DNA of 59,560 nt from Physocladia obscura. Lineage: Eukaryota > Chytridiomycota > Chytridiomycetes > Chytridiales > Chytriomycetaceae. Positions 45,676 through 55,571 of the stretch are shown piece after piece (position 1 is the first letter of the stretch; the number at the start of each line of letters is the position of its first letter). The stretch lies in the NCBI GenBank assembly GCA_027596945.1, contig JADGJH010000003.1:1-59560 (forward strand), written 5' to 3'. Both the position numbers and the translations under genes were made by a program. The notes under the pieces are model-generated. The model ran no database searches and was not told the origin of the DNA. It saw only the letters and a list, made by a program, of their open reading frames with translations.

Positions 45676-47736
45676 CTACTCTTCCACTGAAGAAGAATGC
45701 GACAAGGTATCCATCTGATCAGACGACCTCACTGAAGAAGTTCTCGACCGAATGTTTTCCTCATCAACAGCGAAAAGACTTTCTCTTCCAAGACTGGGAT
45801 TCAGTGACGCGTACAGGGACGAGTTGGCCGAAACAGGAACAGAAAGCTGGGAGCCCGCAGACAACACGGATGTGTTTGAAGTTGAGAATCCAGGCGTTGC
45901 TGAAGAAATATGCCGGATTGATTGAATCACGGATTCTCGGAGAATTTCGCTTTCTCCGGTGAACGCAGTTGTCGCTGATGTGCCACCATTACTCCTGCTG
46001 CCGCTAGGGCCAGCTATAGTTGGGGAAAGTGCTTCGTTTAGGGTATCGAGTGTTGTGCCTTCTTTTCCTTCCATTGTTTGCAAAATCTTTGTGTTATATC
46101 CTTTGCAACTGATGCACTATAACATTAAAGCTTCTTCAGCATCAATAAAACAAGGGGTGATGAAATTATAGTACCTTATGATAGAGGAAATGAAATTTTG
46201 CGTAACATTTTTTTTCGCAATCGTTGCAGTAGACATACGTGTACGAATTGGAATATTCCGGCGGCATTTGGTGTTGCCCAAGCATGGCGTCGATACGTTT
46301 AAAGTATTCTGTCATATTGGCCAAAGATTTGAAGCAGGTTGGACATTGATATGAAGTTTGAATATATTCTTGGTGGCATTTGTAGTGAATGCAGTGACCG
46401 CATGGCTAAAAGATATTAAGTGCAGCATTAACTAAACGAAGCAGACGAAAAAAAAAAAATCTTTCTTTTTAAGCCAACCATAAAAATTACAGTTGTCGTT
46501 GAGGTGAACATATACTCTCCACAAATTGGACAATCCGATTCAAGATTACGTTCGATACATTTATGTTTCCCTTTCAAAGAAATTGCCATGCAAACGTTAC
46601 ATTTCTTGCAGTGAAAATAATCCTGGCCGAGACCTTTTCCAATTCGACAAATGCCACAGTCATAGCTGAAAATTCAGAAGTCTCGTTAAAAAAAATCAAA
46701 GAAACGAAAGCAAGAAACTGAACCAATGATAAATATTCTTTCTGGGATCGTTATCCCACAATTTACATTCTTTACAGTAATATTTCGACACTGCTTTTTG
46801 GCAATCAGGGTTGATGCAAATTTGTCCAGACGGTTGGACAGTTGAACAAAACATGCACATCATTGTTACCGTGAGATTTCTGAATGAAAACCAATACTTA
46901 AATTAAAAAAACGCGGCAATCAATTAAACATTGCATCGTTTACATACCTGATAATATTGTGATCCGATACTTCGTCATGACAAAACCGGCACGGAAACCA
47001 TTTTCCGCAGCAATGCGCTTGCAGTTTGCAAGATCTCTGATAATGCTTGCAACCAATTATAGTTTTATCTTTGTCCTATACAAGTAATTATTAAACAAAG
47101 CGCTTGAATGTGACAATCGTTACGTGGTACGAAATTTGGCAATCGGCAGCTGTAATAATTCCAAAATCCGTTGCTTTATTATCGAGTCTATTGCTCGCAA
47201 CAGCGGATCGATTGCTATGTCTTCGTTGCCGCGATGCCCATTGACTTGTCATAAGTTCCTGAAGAAGATATTATGTTGGTTTACTGGTATTTTGTGATGA
47301 AATGCAGTACCTGAATCTTTTTTGATTTCTCTTGCGGAGAAATAGATTGATCCTGCTGGATTGCAACAATGCGCTTTCTCATGTCGGCTTGGGTTTGGTC
47401 CATTTTGGCCTGAGTGTCTTGAACAGCGCTGTGGCTACTATCCGTAGCGTTATTACCGTGACCGTCATCATGGTTGTGATCATGATCGGAATCGCTGTCG
47501 TCGTCTGGATCCGAGTCGAACGCGTAATTTTCCGAATCGGACACTGATGCAGCATCGGCGTCCGAGTAGTTGTCAGTGTGATTGTCGTCACCGAATCGCA
47601 TACCGGAACCGTCAGTCACATTGAGAAGCACGCCTCCTGACCCGCCCGCGTGGAAGTTGCTGGCAGTTGGAACTGGCGCTGCGGTTGTTGTTTCTGGTGC
47701 CGCTCTGCTACTCGCAACTGTTGCTGGCTGTGGCAT
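45676..47736 (-). CDS. CHY/CTCHY/RING zinc-finger E3 ubiquitin ligase (RCHY1/PIRH2-like), 7 exons, 563 aa
   Basis: Exons 47736-47311, 47258-47124, 47075-46948, 46879-46724, 46665-46491, 46405-46175 and 46116-45676. The CHY finger reads IGCKHYQRSCKLQAHCCGKW then PCRFCHDEVSDH. The CTCHY part reads YHCYDCGICRIGKGLGQDYF then HCKKCNVCMAI. The RING reads CPICGEYMFTST...PCGHCIHYKCHQEYI...CPTC, and a final zinc ribbon reads VYCNDCEKKCYAKFHFLYHKCISC. The N-terminal ~190 residues are extra compared with animal RCHY1 and include an Asp/His-rich run (DSDSDHDHNHDDGHGNN). The C-terminal ~120 residues are Ser-rich. It should transfer ubiquitin to substrate proteins. Its ATG is 133 bp from that of the divergent polygalacturonase. 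Confidence 0.93.
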
Positions 47737-47869
47737 TGTTTTTAAGCCCTCACAATGGAAATCTGCAAATCTTTTTTGATTTGCAGTTCCAATCACTTTT
47801 CGTCACCATTGTCCGCCTCTCATAAAGGTTAAAGCACATCTCAACTTTTTTTCATCTTCAAGTCACATA

Positions 47870-48952
47870 ATGTTTCAAAATTTTCTTTCTTTTGCCTCTT
47901 TTGCCGTGGCTGCTCCACTGACCCTGGATTCAAGATCTACTAGTACAGCCTGCGTTGTTAGCAGCTATGCCGGCTTTGCCAATTGTACCTCTTCAACAAA
48001 TATTCACATTAAAGGTCCAATTACAGTCCCTGCAAATCAAGTAATCGATTGGTCTGACTTACTGTCTGGCACACAAATCTTACTCAGTGGGAAAGTTACA
48101 TTCGCTAATGGAACATTGACTGAGTCCGGCCCTAAACTTATAACCGTTGGCGGCAGTGGCATCACCTTCAAAGGAGATTCAAGTAATCCAGGAATTCTCG
48201 ATGGACAAGGTGCAAATTACTGGGACGGGCAAGGCAGCAATGGCGGAGTCCCGAAACCAAAATTATTCAAAGTTAAAACTACCGACAATTCTCTCTTCTC
48301 CAACTTCACGATATTAAATGCGCCTATTCAAGCCTTTAGCATTGGCGGTAGTAACACAACTCTTGACAAGATAACTTTCAACAACAGTGCTGGCGACTCT
48401 GCAGGCCACAACACTGATGCGTTTGATATCAGCGCGACTAATATTACAATTCAAAATTCATGGATTCACAACCAAGACGATTGTCTCGCAGTCAATAACG
48501 CCAGTGACATTATTTTTATCAACAATACTTGCATTGGCGGTCATGGAATTTCTATAGGGTCTGTTGGAAACGACGCTGTTGTCCAAAATGTCACTGTCAA
48601 AAACTGTACAGTGCAGTCTTCCGAATTCGGTATCCGTATCAAAACAATTTATAATGCAACTTCCGGAAGCGTTAGTGCAATTTCGTTCCAAAACATTTCT
48701 CTCGTGAACATCTCAACAATGGGAATTGTCGTTCGGCAAGATTACCTGAATGGAGGTCCAATCGGCACAGCTGTGTCCAAGATACCAATAACCGGGGTTA
48801 AAATGACCAATATTCATGGAACGGTTAATTCAGGTGCTGCCAGTGTGTTCATTCTATGTGCAACTAGTACATGTACTGGATTTGATTGGTCTCAGATCGA
48901 CGTTACCACTAAGAATACCACCTGTACGGGAGTAACCCCCGTTGGATGCTAA
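47870..48952 (+). CDS. Secreted endopolygalacturonase, GH28, intronless, 360 aa
   Basis: It hydrolyses alpha-1,4 linkages of pectin by inversion. The N-terminus MFQNFLSFASFAVAAPLTLD is a signal peptide. All four family GH28 motifs are present: NTDAFDIS (catalytic Asp), QDDCLAVN (two catalytic Asp), GHGISIGSVG (catalytic His) and RIKT (substrate-binding Arg/Lys). Many N-x-S/T sites and paired Cys fit secretion. Length is normal. It is unusual here in having no intron while neighbours have several. It is divergent from the CHY/RING gene and followed within ~300 bp by the TE island. It implies that the organism degrades plant or algal pectin. Confidence 0.97.
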   Translation: MFQNFLSFASFAVAAPLTLDSRSTSTACVVSSYAGFANCTSSTNIHIKGPITVPANQVIDWSDLLSGTQILLSGKVTFANGTLTESGPKLITVGGSGITFKGDSSNPGILDGQGANYWDGQGSNGGVPKPKLFKVKTTDNSLFSNFTILNAPIQAFSIGGSNTTLDKITFNNSAGDSAGHNTDAFDISATNITIQNSWIHNQDDCLAVNNASDIIFINNTCIGGHGISIGSVGNDAVVQNVTVKNCTVQSSEFGIRIKTIYNATSGSVSAISFQNISLVNISTMGIVVRQDYLNGGPIGTAVSKIPITGVKMTNIHGTVNSGAASVFILCATSTCTGFDWSQIDVTTKNTTCTGVTPVGC

Positions 48953-49499
48953 AGTTATTTAATAGTAGTATTCAAATGGAGACATCATATTTGCCACAAG
49001 ATTTAGCGAAGTCAAATAAATACCAACCGCATTGCCATTTTGAATTTTTGGCATTAAATAAAGAAACAAAAACTCTAAAATATTATCAATATATTGTTTT
49101 TCAGTGGTTTCAGTAGACGGTCTCTAATTAAATTGCAGTAATGACATTCGTGGGCTGATGATTGAAATTGAGGACAAAATTCAAAGTTGAGGTGTCAGTT
49201 GACTCCTTTCTGTCCAAATTATTCCGCGCATGGCATTAATGTCAACTTTCACGCAAGAAGTTATTTTTTTCTGTAATATTTTTTTCTTTCTATAAATGAC
49301 TTAAAACTTGAGGACATCTTTGCCTTAAAATATTTGCATTTGTTCCAAAAAAATTTTATTTTTGAAAAAAGAATCATAATTTCAGATACCAAATTGATTT
49401 CCTTTTTTTCCATTAATTTTATTATAGCTAATTTCAGAAGTTTTGAGGAAGAAAAAAAAATTGAATATTGAAGAAATGTATGTAATTGGCAATAATGGA
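48953..49499. other. 3' flank of polygalacturonase and left edge of the large TE island
   Basis: CpG occurs normally up to about 49255 (for example TTCCGCGC, TCACGCAAG) and then disappears, marking the island edge near 49260. No gene is seen; the minus-strand frame at 49261-49554 is low-complexity Lys/Phe. Confidence 0.5.
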
Positions 49500-50560
49500 C
49501 TATGATTGTCTGTTCCAAACTGATGCAGTTACCTTGTAAACCCAGTGTAGACAAAATGGGTCATATTCAGCACCCTGATTTTCTACTATGGCAGATTTTC
49601 TGGTCACAGCTGGATGGTGAAACCATAACAAAAATAGCAGATCAGTTGTTTGTTGATGATATGTTAGTCAGTCACATTTGGAAGTATTACACAACCTTTG
49701 AAACAGTTTAAAATCCATTTATAAAAGTGACAGGAAGAAAACAAACTTTGGAGAGACAGGTTCCTGTTGTATGTATTAAGCTTTTAAATTATCTGTTGTT
49801 AAACAGCACAAAACAGCATATTGAGGTATTGATGGCCATCAGAAAAGATTGGTACATTGACAAACTGGCTGAAGAAGCATTTTCAGTCTCTGGTAAGCAA
49901 GTTAGTATTCCTACAATGTGGTATTGCCTGCACCAACTTGGATTTAATCATAAACCAGTAAACAAACTGTAAAAGATTATATAAATTAAAAACATTCTTA
50001 ATTTTTCTAAAACACAGCTGTCAGTTGCTGCTTCAGCATGTCATGAAATTAATTGCCATCCCTATCAAATTTTCATTAGTCAATTGCACCAAGTCAACTT
50101 GTTTTCATTGATGAATCTGCTGTGAATGCCAAAGATTTTGTAGAATGGCTGACAGAAGATTTGGTACACATAAATTATATTTTATTATGACTGCAAATAT
50201 TTTTGTTGTCATAGCTTCTGAAGATAAATGTGTTCCCCCTGCCAGAAAGAGTGTTAGTTTGGATATTTGAAAATACACAAGGATCTGCAAATTAAAGAAG
50301 CATGTGATGCAATAGGTGTTTGATTAGTGTTTTTACCACCTTATTCACCAGATTTCAATCCTGTAAGTCTGGCACAAGTTTTGTCCATCCCTTATAAAAG
50401 AATTCAAATTGAGCAATGTTTTGCATTTATTAAATCATATTTGTGGAAGCATAAAGAAAGATTGATACATGTGGACCAGGGAGGTGCCATGTTTGAGGCT
50501 TACATGACAATTGATAACAGGGCTCAGCTTGCTTGTTTTCAACATGCAAATTACTTGTAA
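49500..50560 (+). pseudogene. Decayed DDE_3 (Tc1/mariner-like) transposase, copy 2
   Basis: Fragments: DFLLWQIFWSQLDGETITKI (helix-turn-helix), then DKLAEEAFSVSGKQVSIPTM (aligns with LDELWDQ...VSVATVW of copy 1), QLVFIDESAVNAKDFVEW (first Asp), KIHKDLQI (second Asp motif, Asp itself lost), FLPPYSPDFNP, and after an intron IEQCFAFIKSYLWKHKE (Glu). Order and intron position match copy 1 at 12.7-13.8 kb. Stops and a deletion in the middle inactivate it. CpG is absent over most of it. Confidence 0.85.
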
Positions 50561-50689
50561 AAGTATATAGAATCCCATATAATTAATAGCTCTAAAAATG
50601 TATATATTTTGTTTCCATAATCACAAAAAAATTTAAAAAAATCAAAAATTTTTTTTTGAAAAATTTAGTGTTCAAATTCATTCAACAGA

Positions 50690-51235
50690 ATCTCTTCTTG
50701 CATTTTAATGATGACTCTTGTTTCTTACGTTGTTTAAATTTAAGAAAGTAGAGACTCAAAAAGGAATTGAGTAGTCATATTATCCAGATCCCAAGCTGTC
50801 AATTGTTTCCCCGGCAATAATGCAGGAAGTTTAGCTTTGTTCAAAAGTGAAACAAGTCTATCAGACTTTTCAACTGCTAAATTCCAGTTAAAGCTGTTGA
50901 TTCACCAGTTTCTTTGTTAGTTTTGTAGATCCTGACTGATTTTTGAAGGCTTGCTGATTGTGATTGCATGGGGATAAATTTGATGATGCTTGGATTGACA
51001 ATTGCATGCAGGACTGTGTAATTTTTTTTGTTCCAGATATATGATAGTTTTGCAAGTCAAATTCTTTTGAGTCTAGGGATGTTCAATGTCAACCATAGGA
51101 GATTTTGCAATCTAATTTTGGAGTGAAATCAGAAAACATAAAAAAGCTTACCAGTTGTTAAATCCAAGTTAATTGCATTGGGATTGTTAACTGTTAATTT
51201 GCCCTGTGTAACAAGGGGTTTTAGGGATGACATAA
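50690..51235 (-). pseudogene. Unidentified TE-encoded protein remnant
   Basis: The minus strand from about 51232 begins MSSLKPLVTQGKLTVNNPNA then INLDLTTG, followed by a GTAAGC donor. After that come LQNLLWLTLNIPRL, YTVLHAIVNPSIIKFIPMQS, VRIYKTNKETGESTALTG and, in another frame, KSDRLVSLLNKAKLPALLPG. The composition is protein-like but broken by stops and frame changes. I do not recognise it. Confidence 0.4.
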
Positions 51236-52299
51236 TTTTATTGATTTGTTTTAACTATTTCAGAAAAGAAACTAACAATTTTTATAAATTTTCCAGTGTC
51301 TTGGAGGCACCTTGTCGTTAATCAAGATCCTGGTAGGTGGCACCAATTTTTCCATTTTTCCATACAAATTTTCAAAGTTAGAGCACTTATAAAACTTGCC
51401 TATCAATCCATCACTTGTGAAACATACAACATGTTATCACAAGAGTATACAATTAATACAGAGCCATTTCTAGGCTTTCAGCATCAATTGTGAATGAGTA
51501 ATAAAAATAGTTCTATCTTTACAGCCCATTGTGGCACATTGCACAGAGTACCACTACAGCAGCGTGAGTTGTTGTACCAACAGTGCCCTTGGCCAAAAAT
51601 ACAGCTTTATTCATCCTTTTTATCATCGCAATGTTACCCTTGTTATCTACACAAGCTGAGGTCTCATGTATGCATAATAAGTCCTGAGAGATTCACTATA
51701 TGTATATGTTACATTACTCAATAATAAAGAAATGCTGTTTAATAAGGCAGCTGAAAAACATACAGAAATATTGTGTTTGATGTTTCTTGTGTACTTTATC
51801 ATCTTTACACATTATTTCAATGTGGTGATCACTGTAGATGACCTTGCTCAGTTGTTAGGCATCTCAGTTATGATTAGAACTTGAATTCCAAATCTTTAAT
51901 GAAAGCTTTGTACTTCAATTTTTATTTATTGTACACAGAGAATTAATAGACTAATTATATTTGGCAGTGAATTATTCCAGACTGTTGCCACTGGTCATGG
52001 AATTTTAACATTAACTTCAGATGCAATGTATTTCCTTCCATAATTTTATGCACACAGTTTCCTGGGTTAAATGAATAATGATTTGTGTAAATATCATCAA
52101 GCTTCAAACTGAAATGAACTGACTTTAGGTTGTGTTATGGATTGAGCCTACTTTGCAACTCCCAGGTTCAACAATGTCACCTGCATCTGCTTTTATATTG
52201 ATATCTTTGTTTTATTTTATTATTTTGATCAATGCAATAAGAAAAATTAATCAAACTGATTACTCACTTTTGATTTGCTTGATAATAAATGTTGGTTTC
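51236..52299. other. TE island interior without a readable gene
   Basis: CpG-poor. Several 60-80-codon frames (51296-51493, 51494-51724, 52132-52392, all plus) show no motif or homology to the other remnants that I can see. Confidence 0.4.
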
Positions 52300-52600
52300 T
52301 TCTTCCAATCATTCAGTTCTAGGACACTTTGCAATCCTTTTAAATTTCAAATTGTCAATATGGTGGCATTTTTTGACCATGTTTCAGTATAATACAATTC
52401 ATTGTCCCATAATTCTGGCTTCCAATCTGTCAATTCAGTAGCCAATAATTTCTTGAACTTAACTAGTGATACAAAACTGGAAGGAATATTGACTTTTGTA
52501 GTTTGGAATTCTGTGTGGATTTTTCCTGCCAAGGTGTAAAGCACAACAGCAATTCACGCATGACCTACCCCCAACAATTTCAATTTTATTCATTCATATT
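52300..52600 (-). pseudogene. TE-encoded protein remnant of unknown family (WD-LYY family), copy 2
   Basis: The minus strand reads TTKVNIPSSFVSLVKFKKLL, TDWKPELWDNELYYTETWSK, then a stop and LKGLQSVLELNDWKKKPTFI. It aligns with the remnant at 14.94-15.25 kb (STKIDIPTEIKSLEELNECL, EWNPLTWDPNLYY, KKPYLII). The element therefore carried this gene in at least two copies. Confidence 0.55.
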
Positions 52601-52760
52601 AATTCACACTAATGGAAGACATCAATACTAATGGTAAAATATAAGAAGAAATAAAAGTCAAGACAGAAAGTAAAAAAAACCACTGGGGAAAAAAATAACT
52701 GTTTTGACTTGAACTTCTGCAGATCCTGATAAAAGAAATAAGGTGAAGGAAACACGTTTC

Positions 52761-54105
52761 CTAACAAGTATCCATGACTTGTGACCTTTCAGTCACAAAG
52801 TCATTAATGGAAAGACCATGTCCAGTTCCAGCTTTGAGAACTGCAACTGCATGCATGGTAAGTTGTTGCACTGTTGGTGAAAGATCAGAAAGCAGTGCAT
52901 CCTTGATGGTACGAAAGCGAGCAGAGTAGATAGACCAAGCACGTCTGTTGATCAGGCAGCGTTCAATCTCAAACTTTTCAGCTTGTGGATTGTGTGGTGG
53001 TGGCGCATACAGGTCAAAGTCCTGAAGAACTTGAATTGCATGATTAGTTGATGACCAAATGACTTGATGAACTTTTCTTGCAGAGTGGAGTTTTGGCTGA
53101 CTGGTTGGTGTAGTGGCAACTTGTGCATATGACTGTATTGGTGGAGGTTGTTCAGTGGTAGTGGTGCCCAAAGGAGTTGGTGCAGGAGTTGCAACCAACA
53201 ATTTCAGGCCCTCAATGGTTTTAGCCATAGTAGCAATGATTTTGGCATCATGCTGGCGTTGTTTGCGTAAGATTTTGATTTCTTTCCCTAGTTTGCTTAC
53301 AGTGGCCTCCAGAGAGCTTGTAGCCTCAGAAATTGGTCCAATTTCGTTGGTTTCACATAGAATCGTGGAAGTGCGATTTTTTGCGATTTTTTTGAGATTA
53401 ACTCCGATTTTTCTTGATTTTTTGTCGAATAATACTGGGTTTTGTATGGATTTTTCGGTATATTTTTCGGAATTTGTGACTTTTTTTTTTGATTTTTTCG
53501 GAATTTTTCCAATTTTTTTGAGCTCCCAACGGCTCTTGACTGTTGGTGCTTCCTGGTTGAGCAGTGATGGCTGCACTGATCGTTGTAGAAGCTGAAAAGT
53601 TAAAAAATGAGTCCTCCATTGGAACAGGCCTGTTGGTGTTTGTGGTTGTGGTTGTGTTGGTGGCTGTGGGGGTGGAGATTGCAATTTTTTCGAAAATTTT
53701 CGGTGCATTTGGCAAATTGGGTGCACTGACAGGTTGTTTGGCAGCTGGGAGTGAAGCCTGTGTGATTGTTTTCCATGTTTTGCTGTTCAGATAGTGTCCA
53801 ATGTCTCTGAGTGGTCTGTGCTGCGATTTCAGAAGCCAGTTTTCAATGCTGTCAGTATGTTTGCAGTTGTAGCAAAAAAGATACTGCAGATGAGAGTGTC
53901 TGGCTACACAGCCTTTGCAGCTCAATTTTGAAGCTGGCAATTTGATAATATTGAAAATAGAGTCCCAAATTGCATTTCTGAGGTCCTGGAGGCCCAATTT
54001 TGTTTCAGGAATGTCAGGAATTGTGTATGGACCAAATTTAAGACCCAGAGCAGTGGCTGGGGCCTTTGGAGCATCTGAGGCAGCAGGGGGGACCAAAGAG
54101 GGCAC
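52761..54105 (-). pseudogene. Gag-like / zinc-motif TE protein in two overlapping frames
   Basis: Frame A (54105-53398) reads KFGPYTIPDIPETKLGLQDL, then a C-x2-C...C-x2-C motif (CKGCVARHSHLQYLFCYNC), then a Thr/Pro-rich linker. Frame B (53726-52761) continues with a coiled coil (SSLEATVSKLGKEIKILRKQ), a Pro/Thr linker and a conserved-looking end (RRAWSIYSARFRTIKDALLS). The frames change over an A-rich segment at 53345-53530. Order (Zn motif, linker, coiled coil) suggests a retrotransposon ORF1/gag-like or nucleic-acid-binding protein; a zinc-binding end of a reverse transcriptase is another reading. CpG is lower than in genes but higher than in the rest of the island, so it is a younger insertion. 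Confidence 0.55.
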
Positions 54106-54383
54106 CTGAACTTCTAGTGGTTTTTAGTAAGCCGTGATGGCTTTCGGAGGCATCAAATGCTCTTGCTGCTGGCACTAGTGTTGGCAGAGTATCAACACTA
54201 ATTTTCAAAAAACAAAAGTCCCTACCACTAACTATGATTAGAAAAAGTTGAGTAACTTCATTACATACCATTTTCTTGATTAGAAACTGTTTTATCATTT
54301 TCATCAGACGTTTTTTGTTTTAATGGTGTCATTTGGAGTGGCATTCTTTGGCATGGAATTAAATGTAATTTTTGGTAAGTTTT

Positions 54384-54720
54384 TCAAATTGATTCTATGC
54401 CATTGCTTCTTTTTGTTGCTACCTTGCAAACCTTGGTTTGTTTCCAATTATTGTATTTCATGTAGCAACTGTGCTCCAAATTGCAGAATATAACAATGCT
54501 GCCAGGTATGGCAGTAAGGTTATTGATGTTTATATTACGCCTGGCAAGAAACACTGTGACAGGAGTCCCAGAGATTCTGAATCTTTTAATGCTCAGTTGT
54601 TTGCCAAGCATAGTACATTCACACTCAGTAGCTGGTTGGAGAGCATTTGCAGTACAGGATGCAGGCCTTATTCAGATCAAACACTGTGTTGTCATTTTCT
54701 GAATCATCTAATAACAGCTC
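54384..54720 (-). pseudogene. Unidentified TE ORF, possible OB-fold
   Basis: The minus strand reads VELLLDDSENDNTVFDLNKA, then TMLGKQLSIKRFRISGTPVT, VFLARRNININNLTAIPGSI, VIFCNLEHS. The last part (strand-turn-PGSIVIFCNL) is reminiscent of OB-fold nucleic-acid-binding proteins, but this is weak. A frame change separates the first piece. Confidence 0.35.
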
Positions 54721-54731
54721 CACAGCTTTGA

Positions 54732-55571
54732 CATGTCTTGCCTGCAAATTAAATCAGTTTTTGAGAGACTATCATAGACCATAATAATCTATTACATACA
54801 TTTCTTCAAAATTCTTCTTCTTTTTTTTCTCAAAACTTTTGAAATAAGCTGTAATATTATATCTAATTATTTTTCCTGATGAGATAAAATTACACAACTT
54901 ATTCACTTCCTTGTTATTTTAATAATATTTAATATTTGTTTCTATTTTTTCAGTTGAAAGTTGGTCAAAAATTAAACAACTGTTTTTGAATAAAACAATG
55001 AAAGCTGAAGAAGGGAAAGTTTTTGTTTGTCAGAAATTCCTTCCAATCCAGCTTTGTTGAAAAGTTGGGAACCATATATGCCAACTAAATATACTTCAGT
55101 GGCAGCTCTTTTGAAAACAAGAAATGTGAGAAGAATATGGCATAGTTAGGCATTAGACTGGTGGTATGGTGGACAGAAATTATAATACAATTGACTAAAT
55201 TAAAAATATAGAAAATATCTCTGACAGAGTTAATGGAAATAGATTTCTTGCATGTTGATATTGCAGCTCACATTATGTTGCTCAATTTCACTGAACTAAA
55301 ATTGAATATGCTGGTAATGTCTCAAAAAAAAACATTGTTGTTGACACCAATAGTGGATATCATTTTGATTTGGAAAATCTGGATATGGAAAGTTACAAAA
55401 TTTAGTAACAAAGCCTTTTCTTTTTTTGATATTGTTCACATATATGCCCTACAAATTGAAATGAAAATCAGAAATGCATTTGATGTAGAAATATTCATTG
55501 CAAAAGACATAAAAAAACAAAACAAAAACACACACACACACACACACATATTATATGCCAAGGGTTCACTT
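54732..55571. other. TE island right end, with a (CA)n microsatellite
   Basis: No supported gene. A perfect (AC)n run lies at about 55528-55548, just beyond the 3' end of the ERICH3-like gene. Confidence 0.5.
55528..55548. repeat. (AC)n dinucleotide microsatellite
   Basis: About ten uninterrupted AC repeats. Confidence 0.9.

Noticed and set aside
53345..53530. CRISPR-like or satellite array from the repeated AAAATCG words
   Set aside because: The words are irregular in length and spacing with no unique spacers; it is low-complexity A/T-rich sequence in a nuclear genome.
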